Below are positions 35,426 to 47,169 of a DNA stretch of 64,000 nt, in pieces. This DNA comes from Dactylellina haptotyla. Taxonomy: Eukaryota; Ascomycota; Orbiliomycetes; Orbiliales; Orbiliaceae. The stretch covers positions 1,302,001 to 1,366,000 of the forward strand of contig CM062386.1 in assembly GCA_031310005.1 (NCBI GenBank), given 5' to 3'. The notes below the pieces were generated by a model, which had not been told where the DNA came from, ran no database searches, and worked only from the letters and a program-made list of their open reading frames with translations. Both the position numbers and the translations under genes were made by a program. Position 1 is the stretch's first letter. Each line of letters begins with the position of its first letter.

Positions 35426-36955
35426 TAGTTTTCGCGAATGCACTCCATAAACCCGTTACGACATTTCATGTATTTCATTACTTAGCAAGTAGCTGTTGAT
35501 CAGAGTTACGCTCAATTGAATATTTTATTCTCCACACAATTTTTGAAATTAAGAGCGCGTGACAAACTCCAAAGCATATTCTGAAGGGCTTTCAACAGTA
35601 AAACAGTTATTGATACTCGAACTATCATTGTAAAATATCAGAAGCAACAGCTCACCCCAGTTTGAAATGCTAAAGCTATCAATCGCGCAAGCTACCCTGT
35701 GCTATCTTGCATATTCTGCATATATGGCTATCAATATAGCATGATATTGAGACCCGGGTGAAAATTAGCGCAAAGTATTTCCGGTTGTTGCCTTGGTTGA
35801 AAGTACTGGGTTGCAAAACCTTTCACCTCGCGTGCACATTGCGTCGGAATGACACGCTCCGAACCGTTTCTTCATTGGAAGATAATAAGATCAAAGTGGT
35901 CACGATACCAGTGGAACCGGCTGGGCCATGGGTCTCATCTTTTTTTTTGGGGGGGTGGTGTTGATAGTATTTAGGCTCCGGCGGGCGTTCCGGCGGGGCC
36001 CCGCACCCTCTACACACATCACGAAAACAAAAGCCCAAAGCGAGATGGATATGCATCTCAAGCACGGTTGTACAGGATGGGCCCGGTTAACTTAGGCTAT
36101 TTAAATTAGCTAAAACCTGGATAATGGATAAATTAATTTGGCGAGAAGGGATGATTCTTTTGAGACTGGTAACGAGGTAGTTGGCTGATGTGGCGTTTTT
36201 GGTATTCGAAGGAGGTGAGCGGGATATATCAAAAATATCGAAGCGCAGACTAGTGCACGTCGTCCAGAATAGCTTAGACTAGTTCGCATTTAACGAGAAT
36301 GGGATTGATCTTTTTATAAGTGTCACAATGTTGGGGGGGTAAATATCATAAATCCTGGATTCGAGGGGGGGATCCGGAGAGGATCCGGAGGGGACCTTAG
36401 TTGGTCATATCCTGAGAATACCAGCTTCCCTAATGTTCCCCTTGGGTTCTTTAATGAGTTTTTTTTATCTATCTGTCTGTGGTCGCACCGGCGCATTTGG
36501 TATTTTGGAGTTCTCGCATCTTGATTAGTGTAGTCTTGAGGCTCGAGATCCCTGGAAACACGCACACTATTCTACCACTCCAATATTATAATTGTATCGC
36601 TAGCTAGTATGGTTTATTATTGGAAGGTAATGCCAAACGAAAAAGAAAACCCTTGACTTTAAGGATAATTCCTCATATTAGCTTCCTCTCTACCCCTCAT
36701 ATTGCCAATATAAATCGAAGGTTATAATATATACATACCCTAGCTCAATGTAGGGATTCGCTTATAAACCAAACGTTCAATGCGAAGGAAGTGTATTCAA
36801 GTTAGATGTGTTGCAGCTGTTGCATTCTGAGGTGCTCACGTCCAAATGGGGAAATTTCTTGTGGCGCAAACATCTGGGCTCTTCAACCTCACCTCTTCTG
36901 TTTCGCAACGCTAGCTCTCCCTTCTAAATACACCACCTAATCATCATCAGTTGAA
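35426..36955. other. Intergenic, 1.5 kb, no gene seen
   Basis: AT-rich with T- and G-runs near 35940-35955 and a duplicated GGATCCGGAG word near 36370-36390. Short frames have no domain. The right end is the far11 promoter. Confidence 0.55.
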
Positions 36956-39900
36956 ATGACGACAATCAACGAAGGGGAGGAGCAACAAGAGCCCCCACAG
37001 AGCTCCACATCCTCATCGGCAATTGTAGAGGATGCTTTCCCTGAATCGGCTATCGAGGACGATGCCATCGACATCACTCCCGGTTTGGATATCGAATCCG
37101 AGGTGGAACCTCGACTGGGTATGAAGCGAGGCGCCAAGTTATCGATACCGTTTGGACCATCGCAGATAGCTTCATCTGCAGGCCAACAAAAAAACCAAGT
37201 CCTCCCCAATCAGCAAAGCCTTAGAATAGACACAGCGGTCTCGGATAGAGAGGGCGAGAATGGATTCGCGCCAGATTCACTTAGCTTGTCGCAGCTTAAG
37301 AAACTGGTTACTGAAATGCCAAAACAGAAGGTATTACACGATAGATGGTAGGGGAGGTTGAGATATTTTCTTGAGATGATAGCTAAGCCAAAAGGATTAG
37401 CAAGTAGAATATGCGTTCAAGTACTCCGATACAGACACCCTCCAGAACGAGATCGAGGAATGGTTTCCATACGCCGAACCGGAGCGCCAATTGATACTGG
37501 CATGCAAACGACAGTTCCAGAAAATATATACCGAAGGTTTGTGAACCTATGATGTATGAGTTTGAAGAAAAATGTAACTGATATCGGATAGTGCCTTGGA
37601 TACGATCATCTGTCGCGCGACGAAAAAAGTGTCTGAACCGATTAGTTGAATATGTTGAATCTTCGTCACAGGACCAGCGGGTAGAAGCGCTGCTGTCGCT
37701 TTGCTATATAGCCCAAGGTGTCTATGGCGAGACAAGATCTGTAGATCACCAAATTCACTGGATCAAAGAGAACTGCAAATTAATTCGCAAGACATCTCTC
37801 CTGGACCCCCTCTGGAGCTTAATACGCATGCGTATAGCAAAGGAATGGAATGACAGAGAACCAAACGAGGACGATACGGCGAGACAAGTCGATCGTAGAG
37901 AGTTACGACTTTGTCTAACAATTCTTTACCTCATACTAGAAACTGGTCGAGATGACGACAGGTTTTGTGAGGAAGTCGGTACGTTATGCTTTCGCGTCTT
38001 AGTGACAATCTTATGCTAACTCGAAATCTCTGCAGCTGGTCTTGAACCTAATATTACTCTATTCATCGTAGAAAATGCTGCAAAGCTTCGCTGGGAAGAT
38101 GCGCCTGGTGTTCCCCTACAATCCGTAAGTTTTCTGTCAGCTGAAATTAAACTTTCCTAGCTAACATACTTAGCTTCTCTTGTTATTATGGAAAATACTT
38201 TTGTGTATTTTGGGGACAAGTGAACAGCTGGCGAAGACCAAAATGCTACGGATTCTTATTACTGAGGGCGCAGATGACGATGGCCCTCCAACCACGAAGA
38301 ACCAACCAGCAGTATTGCCAAAGAAGACTTCCCGAATACAGAAAGATACGCCTCCGATCAACAATGACACTGTGGAAATAGAGCTACCTGTTGATATTAA
38401 TATAACAACATATTCTAAGATTACTGCATCTCCACTCGATTACCATAACTTCCGCCAGGAGCTCTTACATAAATATCCCGCCTACAATGCTCCAGCAGTT
38501 CCAAATTTCGTGACCAAATCGCTAGTTTCAAATCCAAATGGGGAATTAACAACACCCACCGTCCTCACCTCTGCGTCAACGAATCCCTCGATCCTCGACC
38601 AACCCGTTCATATTGCTACACCTGCTCCATCACCTCCGCCCTCGCCTATTGCTGGAAAAGGTGGTAAAAAGCATAATTATCAGACCAACAACAACTTCCC
38701 GTTTTTATACCCCCCGACTGCACTTGGGGGCTGGAAAGATGGATGGGCAAATATGAATTCGAACGACGTTGGAGTTCCGACAAGTATTCGCGAAGGAGGT
38801 GATCTGTTTAGATCAAGAGTTAGGGTCAGCCCTGCACTCCAGCAACTCGCTGAAGAGAAAGAACGCTTTCTAAAATCAGAGAGAGGATGGAGTGGTATTG
38901 ATGCTGAGATTAAAAGCGATTCCGAGAAGATTCGAAGTGCTCAAGACAAATGCAAAGAAAGGCAAAAAGAAATTCAGATTCTGGAGAGGGTAGATAACAT
39001 ATACGTATGTTTCAGGTCCCGGTTTTCATTTTATTTTCTAGTGTTACTAAACTATTTGATAGCGAGATATTCTACCTTTCTTGCAGTCCTTTGTGATTGT
39101 GCTGCTGAAGATTACGCTATCAAATATGTCGATCATTAATCCCCCAGTCCCACAAAATGGCAGCAACATGAACGATAGGAAAGACGATGAGGCTAGCAAT
39201 GTCGGAATCCTCGGCGACGCCTTGGAATTGGATGGAGTCGCCTTCATGAGTATGGAAGAACTTGATAAGCTCAGAAACAAGGAAATTATGAGCAAAGTGA
39301 CTGGTGTTCTCTTCTTATGCTTGCTCAAATGGTTCAGAGTGTCACGTAAGTAGAATCAGAGTAATCTAGGTCGTTCATATGCTAAATATTCCCTAGACAT
39401 TCTGAAGTTCGAATATCTGTCACAATTGTTGCTGGATTCGAATTTTCTACCCTTGATGCTGAAGATATATAGCCAACAGGAGGTTACACAAACGGTAGCT
39501 CTGATATCGGATAAGAAAGACTTTTCGTAAGCACTAAATTCTTTGGCTCTCTTTGATGTTTATTAACTTGAAAAAAAGGTATTTTCAATTCTGCGCGAAA
39601 AATTCTGCGAGGCAGCACACCGTCCCGGTTCCGTCTCCGAGGAATAGAGGACAGTCGGATTCATCCGATGATGCTGCACCGCCACCAATAATGAGAATAC
39701 GAAGGGTCAATACTGAACCTGAAGCTTCCCTTACACTCAGAACATCCGATAACAGCGAGGAACCCACTATTATTACAGAGTTTTCTTGGCGAAACTTCTT
39801 CACTACCATCAATTTCTTACGTGTTATGCAGAAAGTGTGCAAAGGAAAGCCTCATCGAAACCTAATGTTAGTGCAGTATAAGAGCAGTACTATCTTAAGA

Positions 39901-40421
39901 AAACCGTTGAAAGTTCCTCAGGATGAGATGAGGTTGTACTCTTTGAAGTTGTTTAAAGGGCAGGTCCCTTTTTGCGGTAGAAAGTGGAGACAAAGTATGT
40001 CCGCTTCTTTCTCGGTTTTTAGGGAAATAACTAATAAAATTAGGTAATATGAGGGTAATTACTTCTATATATTTGTATTGTCGACCGGAACTCAGAGATG
40101 ATTGGCTTGCCGCTCAGGATGTTGACAGTGATGTTGAAGAGGCGATGGTAGGTTGAATTTAACTCAGGCATTTATCTCAGATGGCTAATTGAAAAATAGC
40201 CACAAGAACAAGCACTCCGGGGTTTGATTCACTTTTATAACCTTCACCACTACCCACAATCTATGACCTTAATGGGCTTCGACCCCAATCTCCTCGCGGA
40301 AGAACGAAACTTTTTCACAAGGGAGCTTGAGAAAATAGACTGGGGTCCTGCAATGATGGAACCAGATGCAGAAGGAGAAGAGATGGTCTGGGATGGACCG
40401 CCATTGTTCCAATCCTCGTAG
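36956..40421 (+). CDS. far11: Far11/STRIP (HAM-2-like) STRIPAK complex scaffold
   Basis: Ten exons (36956-37330, 37401-37536, 37592-37978, 38036-38124, 38174-39004, 39087-39345, 39397-39526, 39579-39994, 40044-40147, 40200-40421) give 982 aa with continuous phase. The N-terminal STRIP domain is clear: EIEEWFPYAEPERQLILACK, then EALLSLCYIAQGVYGETR. The C-terminal Far11 domain has FFTTINFLRVMQKVCKGKPH and LKVPQDEMRLYSLKLFKGQV. The middle is Pro- and Ser-rich. STRIP1/Far11/HAM-2 proteins scaffold the PP2A-striatin-kinase complex, which in filamentous ascomycetes controls hyphal fusion and fruiting. Human STRIP1 also binds inositol phosphate. The TAG at 40419-40421 is followed in the same frame by 143 open codons (see next entry). 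Confidence 0.9.
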
Positions 40422-40853
40422 AAAGGGGGTGTTCACAAATCCATGACTCTCCGACCAGCTTTGGCCCCTTCCATTCCACGACTAGACAAAAAGCCTGAGT
40501 CTAATAACGAACCAGAATCTCAACAGAAGCCTGAACTTGACAAGAAATCTGAGCCTCTCAAGAAACCAGAGATTCACAAGAAGCTTATATCTCGTAAGGG
40601 ACCTCGGTCCCGGCGACCCTTTGAAGCTCCGATTCGGGGTTTTGCACAGCGTAAAACCGAAGAATCTCAACGCCTTCCAACAAGTGGGGATGATCGGAAG
40701 AAAAGCCGTTCAAATTCTGTCAAAGGTCAGAGAAATGGAGAACCGCCATCAGAGGTGGGTGGGATTAGGCGAGAAAAAGGGAAGGACAAAGCTGTCAGGA
40801 AGGGATCCGCGAATGAATTGAAGCTGGACTATATGGACCTTTCTCCTGTGTGA
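40422..40853 (+). other. In-frame open extension after the far11 stop codon
   Basis: After the TAG at 40419-40421 the far11 frame stays open for 143 codons and ends at TGA 40851-40853. It contains its own ATG at 40443. The translation is Lys-, Pro- and Glu-rich with repeating KKPE/QKPE units (about 15-45), then a basic region (RSRRPFEAPIRGFAQRK) and an end DYMDLSPV. It could be a readthrough tail, a tail joined by removing a 36-nt GT...AG segment (40386-40421) that contains the stop and keeps the frame, a small separate gene, or chance. The composition is unlike the AT-rich flanks and favours coding. Confidence 0.45.
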
Positions 40854-41185
40854 ACTAACGAAGCATATCTACTGCGCTCTGTAATAATCATGACCAAAAT
40901 GAGTCGACTTTTATTACGAAAGGACGATATTATAACTAGAATAAACTTGTCATAAAACAATAACGAATATGACCGAGTCTAGGTCTCCAAATAACGTGGT
41001 CTCCAAAAGCCTTTTCTGAGAATGTGTTGCTGTTGTCTTTTGGAAGGCTTTCTTTTTCTGTTCAAGCCTCGCGTAGAACCGCCGACTTCGCACTATAAAG
41101 CTGGCTCCTGCTAATTTCAGCCAATCTTTTTTGGCTGATTTCTCATCCTCGCAAGTAATATCGTGTAGAGGGCAGGTCAGATATA
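40854..41185. other. Intergenic, far11 3' flank and LYS4 promoter
   Basis: 332 bp. A minus-strand 80-codon frame (40950-41192) covers most of it and crosses the LYS4 start, but has no domain, so it is treated as chance. Confidence 0.5.
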
Positions 41186-43464
41186 ATGGCAACGGTCAGT
41201 AGCGTCTAGTGTCAATTAACGATTTGGAACTTCAACTAACGCTTATGAAAGCTATCAAGGCTGCAATCATGCATGGGTCGCTCAGCACCGACACATCCCC
41301 AGTGGCTGGGCGCTCTACAACAACGAACCGCCAACCGTAGGTTGCTGGCCACAATCGCCAACAACCAAAATATTACAGAAAAGATCGTTCAGAAATATGC
41401 TGTTGGACTAGCTCCAAATAAACTGGTCAAGTCAGGCGATTATGTGACAATCAGGTATTGAAGCTATCCAAATTTTGTTTTTCCTAGATTCGGGTTTATC
41501 TAAGTGCTCACGGCCTATCTTCTAGCCCAAATCATTGTATGACACATGATAACAGCTGGCCTGTTGCAACAAAGTTTATGGATATCGGTGCATCTAAGAT
41601 CAAGGACAACAGACAAGTTGTCATGACCTTGGACCATGATGTCCAGAATACCTCAGAAGCCAATCTGAGAAAGTACAAGAATATAGAGAACTTTGCGCAA
41701 AAGAATGGAGTCGACTTCTTCAGAGCCATGAGAGGAATCGGGCACCAAGTGATGGTCGAGGAGGGATATGCGTGGCCAGGAACCATGGTGGTGGCTTCGG
41801 ATTCGCATACAAATATGTATGGTGGAATCGGTTGTTTGGGCACACCAATCGTGAGAACAGATGCTGCTGCTATCTGGGCAACTGGTCAAACCTGGTGGCA
41901 AATTCCACCTGTGGCCCGCGTTAGACTGGAAGGGAAGCTACCTAAAGGTGTCACAGGAAAGGATGTTATCGTGGCTCTTTGCGGTATCTTCAATAAGGAC
42001 CAAGTTCTAAATCACGCCATTGAGTTTACTGGTAGTGAAGAGACGATCTCATCCATTCCCGTAGACGACAGATTGGCAATCGCAAATATGACCACAGAAT
42101 GGGGCGCTTTAACTGGACTATTTCCTGTAGACCAGTTAACCAAGGAATGGCTTAAGAAAAAGGCAAAAGATACCAATCTTGACGTATCGAGTCATGTTAC
42201 TGAACGGAAGTTGTTGGCGCTCGCAGATATGGAAAGTATTGGTTCTTTAGAGGGAGCTGCATATGCCAAGACACTTACGCTTGATCTCGAATCATTGTCA
42301 CCCTATGTTGCTGGACCGAACTCCGTCAAAATTGCCACTCCACTATCAGAGTTGGAGAAAAAGAACATAAAAATACAAAAGGCGTATTTAGTATCTTGTA
42401 CAAACTCGAGAGCATCAGATATTGCAGCTGCGGCATCTGTCATCCGTGCGGCCGGAGCCAACAACAAAATCCACCCAGACGTCGAGTTGTACGTTGCCGC
42501 AGCATCAATACCTGAACAGAAGATCGCTGAAAAAGCTGGCGATTGGCAAACTCTGGTTGATGCTGGTGCTAAGCCCTTGCCGTCTGGATGTGCGCAGTGT
42601 ATCGGGTTGGGCACCGGCCTCCTTAAAGCCGGCGAAACGGGTATCTCAGCCAGCAACCGAAACTTCAAAGGCCGCATGGGAGACCCGGCCGCCCTAGCCT
42701 ATCTTGCCTCCCCAGAAGTAGTTGCGGCGAGCGCACTGGCGGGTAAGATTGTTGGTCCAGGCTTCTTCGATAAGCCAACCCCCGCGGTGCTAGCCACAGA
42801 TTCCTCGGCGTCATCTACCGGTGCTCAGTCGTCAGGAGGTCTAGAAGAAAGCCCCTCGGAATCACTCACCGCGATTCTTCCCGGATTTCCCACTAAGATA
42901 TCCGGTGAAATCGTATTTTGCGATGCGGACAATATCAATACTGATGGTATCTACCCTGGCAAGTATACATATCAAGATGGATTGACTCGGGATGATATGT
43001 CGAAAGTCTGTATGGAGAACTATGATCCTACGTTTAAGGAGATCGCAAAACCAGGTGATGTCCTCGTTTCTGGATTCAATTTTGGTTGCGGATCAAGTCG
43101 AGAACAGGCTGCGACTGCCATTCTCGCTCGAGATATTCCGTTAGTGGTAGCTGGCAGTTTTGGCAATATTTTTAGCCGAAATAGTATAAATAACGCGCTG
43201 TTGACAGTGGAAGTGCCAAAACTTATTGAAAGACTGAGGGAGGTTTTCAAGGGCGAAAAGCCGATGGCGACTAGGAGAACCGGCTGGACACTAGAATGGG
43301 ACATTGAGAGAAGCTGGGTGAGCGTGACTGAGAAGATAAATGGGAAGGAGAAAACCTGGGGCAAAAGAGTTGGAGATTTGCCGCCGAATGTACAAGATAT
43401 TATATCGAAGGGAGGGCTGGAAGGCTGGGTGAAGGCCGAACTCAAGAAAGAGACTGAGGCGTGA
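41186..43464 (+). CDS. LYS4: Homoaconitase, mitochondrial (lysine biosynthesis)
   Basis: Three exons (41186-41194, 41252-41454, 41526-43464) give 716 aa. The first coding exon is only 9 nt (Met-Ala-Thr). The joined N-terminus, rich in Arg, Ser and Leu with no acidic residues for about 35 positions, is a good mitochondrial presequence. The aconitase core follows: [24 protein letters not shown], then 4Fe-4S ligands in SCTNSR (Cys362) and CAQC (Cys426, Cys429). The swivel domain has [15 protein letters not shown] near the C-terminus. The enzyme converts homocitrate to homoisocitrate through homoaconitate in the fungal alpha-aminoadipate pathway. Length and the [12 protein letters not shown] motif separate it from aconitase. 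An in-frame ATG at 41273 could start a shorter form. Confidence 0.95.
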
Positions 43465-43705
43465 GCTATAATTTTGTCCATTTTCCCGCAATGTTAATGT
43501 TAGCTGCTCGTTGTATCATATCGTTAAAAGTACGCTGAATGAATTTATATCCACTAATATGTAAATTTGGTGGCAATAATAGTACCAGCTTCCCAGAGCA
43601 TGGATTATTAAACAATACATAAAATATATAATTATTGTACACGAAAAATGCCACCATTTAATTGTCAAATGATAACGCGGGTATTTAGCAGTTTGGATAG
43701 ATACC

Positions 43706-45031
43706 TTAACCGATCGCTCTGGCGGCTGCCTGCTTCCATCTTCCCCACCCTCCTAAGGGCGACAATATATCCCTTGGTTTCCCACAGACTTCGTAACTAG
43801 AATAGCCTGCCTGATCTGCCCAATCCGAATATAAATCCAGTTCACGTTGTCCATAATGTCGATTTGCTTTCGCGAAAATTGTTTCGTAAGGGTGCACGGC
43901 CATGCCGTAGTACGAATGTGCGCCGAGGACATCGCCATGTTGACATACTTTCACGTAGTCCTCTCTGCTCGCAAATGCCGTCATGAATGCCGTTACTGTG
44001 TACCCTCCGCCCCATATCGCGCGAGTGCTGTTCCCTTCGGCGTATATGGCTTTCATATGGCTAGTGGGGCAGTCGCTTAGAACTGGAAGCAATAATCGCA
44101 TGCCTTCACTGTCCGTGGCTAAAATCATAGATTGTATGTGTGGGTGGACTTCCTTGCGCGCCGGTTTACAATTGTACGTGATACCAACCAACTATTTCAC
44201 AGAAATTAGTGCTATCGAACTTTAGTGTGTAGATTAAACACAGACAAAGGAGTTTCCAAAATGGGTCTTGTCATAGGCCAATGTTTTCAAAGCGCTTACC
44301 TTGTTAGTATCGGTGATTCTGGCGAGGTAGGCATCGGTCCAGCACTCTCTACTCCAAGTTGGCATGAAAGGCCCCCGGATACTGGCGTTTATAAGAATAA
44401 ATTTATTATGCTGTTTGACGAGTGCCTGGTCGTTCGCATTTAACACTTCGCCATAGGCACCCATGTCGAAACAGGTGTCTCCGCGTTTAATGACTTGGAT
44501 ATTAGGCTGGTTTGTCGGAATGGACAAGGTTAAGTTTGTCTCGCCATTGAGGATAAAGATAAAGTCGGCCGCAGAGTGAAGACCGTGGTTAATGAAAAAA
44601 AGCGCATTTTTCCTAGCGTTGGGTGTTTCCTTGTAAGCATAGAGGATGAGGGTGCGGTCGCTTCCAGGAGTTGCGGTCTAGTATTAGAAGAATCAAGTCA
44701 GCATTGGGGACCAATTCATTTGGGTTCCGACCAGCGACGACGAACTCTATGTTCTTCAATATTTATTCTTTACATAGACCGAAAGCAATTTGACTCAAGC
44801 CCAGGCCTCCCGTACAAATTTAAAGGGAAGCCATGAGTAGATCGTCAAATATTTGGGAAGCGTCTGAAGGGAATCAGGACTTACGTATACGTTCGTGAGA
44901 ATATTCTTAGCAGGCGTCGGTAGGCCAAGGTGGTAGACTGACAAACCTAAAGTAAAAAGGAGAAAAGTAATAGCAGGTAGAACGGGCACCCTCATCAGTC
45001 TGAGGGATCTCGTGTTTAAAAGAGCGGACAT
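43706..45031 (-). CDS. Type II membrane protein, RgpF-like putative glycosyltransferase
   Basis: The secure parts are 45031-44885 (N-terminus), 44677-44300 and 44191-43706, giving about 336 aa. The spacer 44678-44884 is long for this gene set and may hold another small exon or an extended first exon. Residues about 16-35 are a single signal-anchor (PAITFLLFTLGLSVYHLGL). The rest would be luminal: ILYAYKETPNARKNALFFIN, DTCFDMGAYGEVL, KFILINASIRGPFMP, a WSRECWTDAYLARITDTNK/LVGITYNC junction, and CQHGDVLGAHSYYGMAVHP. These resemble rhamnan-synthesis F-type and related fungal Golgi proteins. Donor and acceptor sugars are unknown. The gene is convergent with LYS4, 241 bp apart. Confidence 0.6.
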
Positions 45032-47169
45032 ATGGTCGAAATATACGTCGGATTAACTGCTTTGATTGTTCTGTAACGAATGTTGGATCCCGAAAAGTAA
45101 GGGGGCAGGCCCGAAGTATTAAATTCCTGGATTAGATTCCAAAACGGGAGCGACCTCAAAGACAGCTCATATACATATATATATATATATATATATATGC
45201 AGTTACTCATCATACATTTAGGTAGTGAGCTGTGAGGAGGTCAGCCACAGCCCTGTTTCGAAACGGATTTCAACTAGCCAACTGATTTTTCTCTGCCTCC
45301 AGCCTTTGTATTTGGCGCAAGGAGTACCTTGCGACCATGCATGCATGCACCAAAATATCTTAGACCCTCTCAGCCCTTCGGCTTCAAAATCCATATTTAA
45401 CGAGCTAGCGAAAGAGGCTCTCGCTCCTGCATTTTTCAACGTTTTCTGTGTTGGAGGAGCGCCTTTACCCAATCGCAACGTGCCAAGAACAATCGTGCCA
45501 AGACGGAAACTCGCTGGGACAGGCATTCAAATCGCCGCTACGATAGGCCCGCAGTTGGTGCCATCTGGGAAACTGGCATGGTCTAGGGAGAATATACTGG
45601 ATTTTGGGGGTGTATCTACCAGGTCTTGGCTAGCCAAGCTTTTTTAGCAGGGAGATTGCGGAACCACTTGAGAATCTTAATTTTGCGACAATTTTTCACA
45701 CTCCAAATATTTGGCATTCTGGCCGCGGGAATTCAACGCACCTACATGTAGGAGTCGGACATAATGTAGAGTCGCTAAAGTACTGGAAAGTTTGGTTACG
45801 AATCCTAATCGATATCAGTAATAAGTTCTTCAGACTCGTCAGCTCGGAAAAGCACACGTAATCTAGACCTGTTCGCGTTTGTGGAAAAGGCAATTTATCC
45901 CTTTTCTTTTTTTCCCTCGCTTTCAAAATCTTCGAAAGGCAAAGTCTGGCCAGCATAATATATCTCTTAATTGAGGCGTTCATTGATGTAACCCTCCCCA
46001 CCCAAAACCACATTCCTGCCCTCTGAAAATCGTCCGTTCAGTTGTCGGATTTTCTTGGGTGCAGCTGCTGGCCCGAATCGGGAAGCGTCTGAAATCCTGT
46101 TTAATCACGTCGTCTGCGGCACAGCCTTTCTTATCGTTTCGTAAAGGAAATTTCCCGGAGGAAACCGTGACTTCCTACATACAATCTCTAGATATCCAGC
46201 CAATGAGACCATCTTATTCACGAATGATATAGTCCGTCCATGCACCTTTTCACAGCGCAAAATTTAGTCATCACGCCATAACCCGTCGTCTGTTCGTGTC
46301 CAGGGCACGAAGTCGGTGGGGCGCAGTAATTCTCAGGAATCTACGCGACTAATCCTCAATCTACCTTTCATTTCCCGCCGGAGTGTTGTGGTCCCGTTTT
46401 TTCGTTCTAATCAGGATAACAGAAAATCTAAGCAGCCTTCCGAGGCCCTGTCCAGTGAGGAAGTGACTGATGCCGCGCTAAAACTGAAGCTATTTAGAAA
46501 CAAATATTTGTGGAAATACTGGCCTAGCGGGTGGGCAAGGTTTGGTATTTCTTATCTTGAAAAGCAGCGTTTCTTTCAGAGCCACCCCACGTTCTTGCCC
46601 TTCACACGCCCCGAAAACAGATCCCGCAATTGGGAAGGTCTACCTAGACAAACAAATTGCATTCTATTTTACTAGGAGCATTGATAATATCTATTAACAT
46701 GATAACAATTTCTTAAGACCTTTAACCAACTGGGGAAATTACTTAAGTACTTACATGTAGCTCTAGGCCTAGAAGTTCGAATTGTATTTTCCGGGTTTTT
46801 TGTAGATTGAAGATAAATATACTGCAATAGCAACCAAAATGCTTATGTTTTAAGGTTTGCTAAGCATTGACTGGCCGCTAGCCAAGAGGTTCGTTGGTCA
46901 ATCATCGATTCGTCCTCTAGTCTAGATTTGGTTCGCTTCTAAATCTCTATAATGCTTTGGGCTTCCAAAGACGCGTCACCTACTGTCACAAATATCAGTT
47001 CCCAGATACACCGATTCAGTATCGGCAACTCGCTAAATCTCAATAAGATAGGTACTTAAGTAACTTGTATCTGGAAATCCTAAGATTGAAATAAAAATAA
47101 ATAAATTGCTAAGCTTCTAAGGGGAGATGGGATCAACAGAACATCAAGAAACTTAGATAAAAACAATAG
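45032..47169. other. Intergenic, 2.1 kb, no gene seen
   Basis: Contains a TA microsatellite near the left end. Frames at 45225-45647 (plus, no ATG start) and 46316-46675 (plus, no ATG start) show no domain. The latter has SSEEVTDAALKLKLFRNKYL, which looks protein-like, so a decayed exon cannot be excluded. The right part is AT-rich. Confidence 0.5.
45169..45198. repeat. (TA)n microsatellite
   Basis: About 30 bp of nearly perfect TA repeat with one C interruption near its left end. Confidence 0.9.

Noticed and set aside
40950-41192. 80-codon minus-strand frame overlapping the LYS4 start
   Set aside because: It overlaps the LYS4 ATG and first exon, has no domain and lies in a 332-bp promoter interval.
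45225-45647. 140-codon plus-strand frame
   Set aside because: Starts with GTG, overlaps an equally open minus-strand frame and has no domain.
46316-46675. 119-codon plus-strand frame with some protein-like segments
   Set aside because: No ATG start and no recognised family. Kept only as a remark in the intergenic entry.
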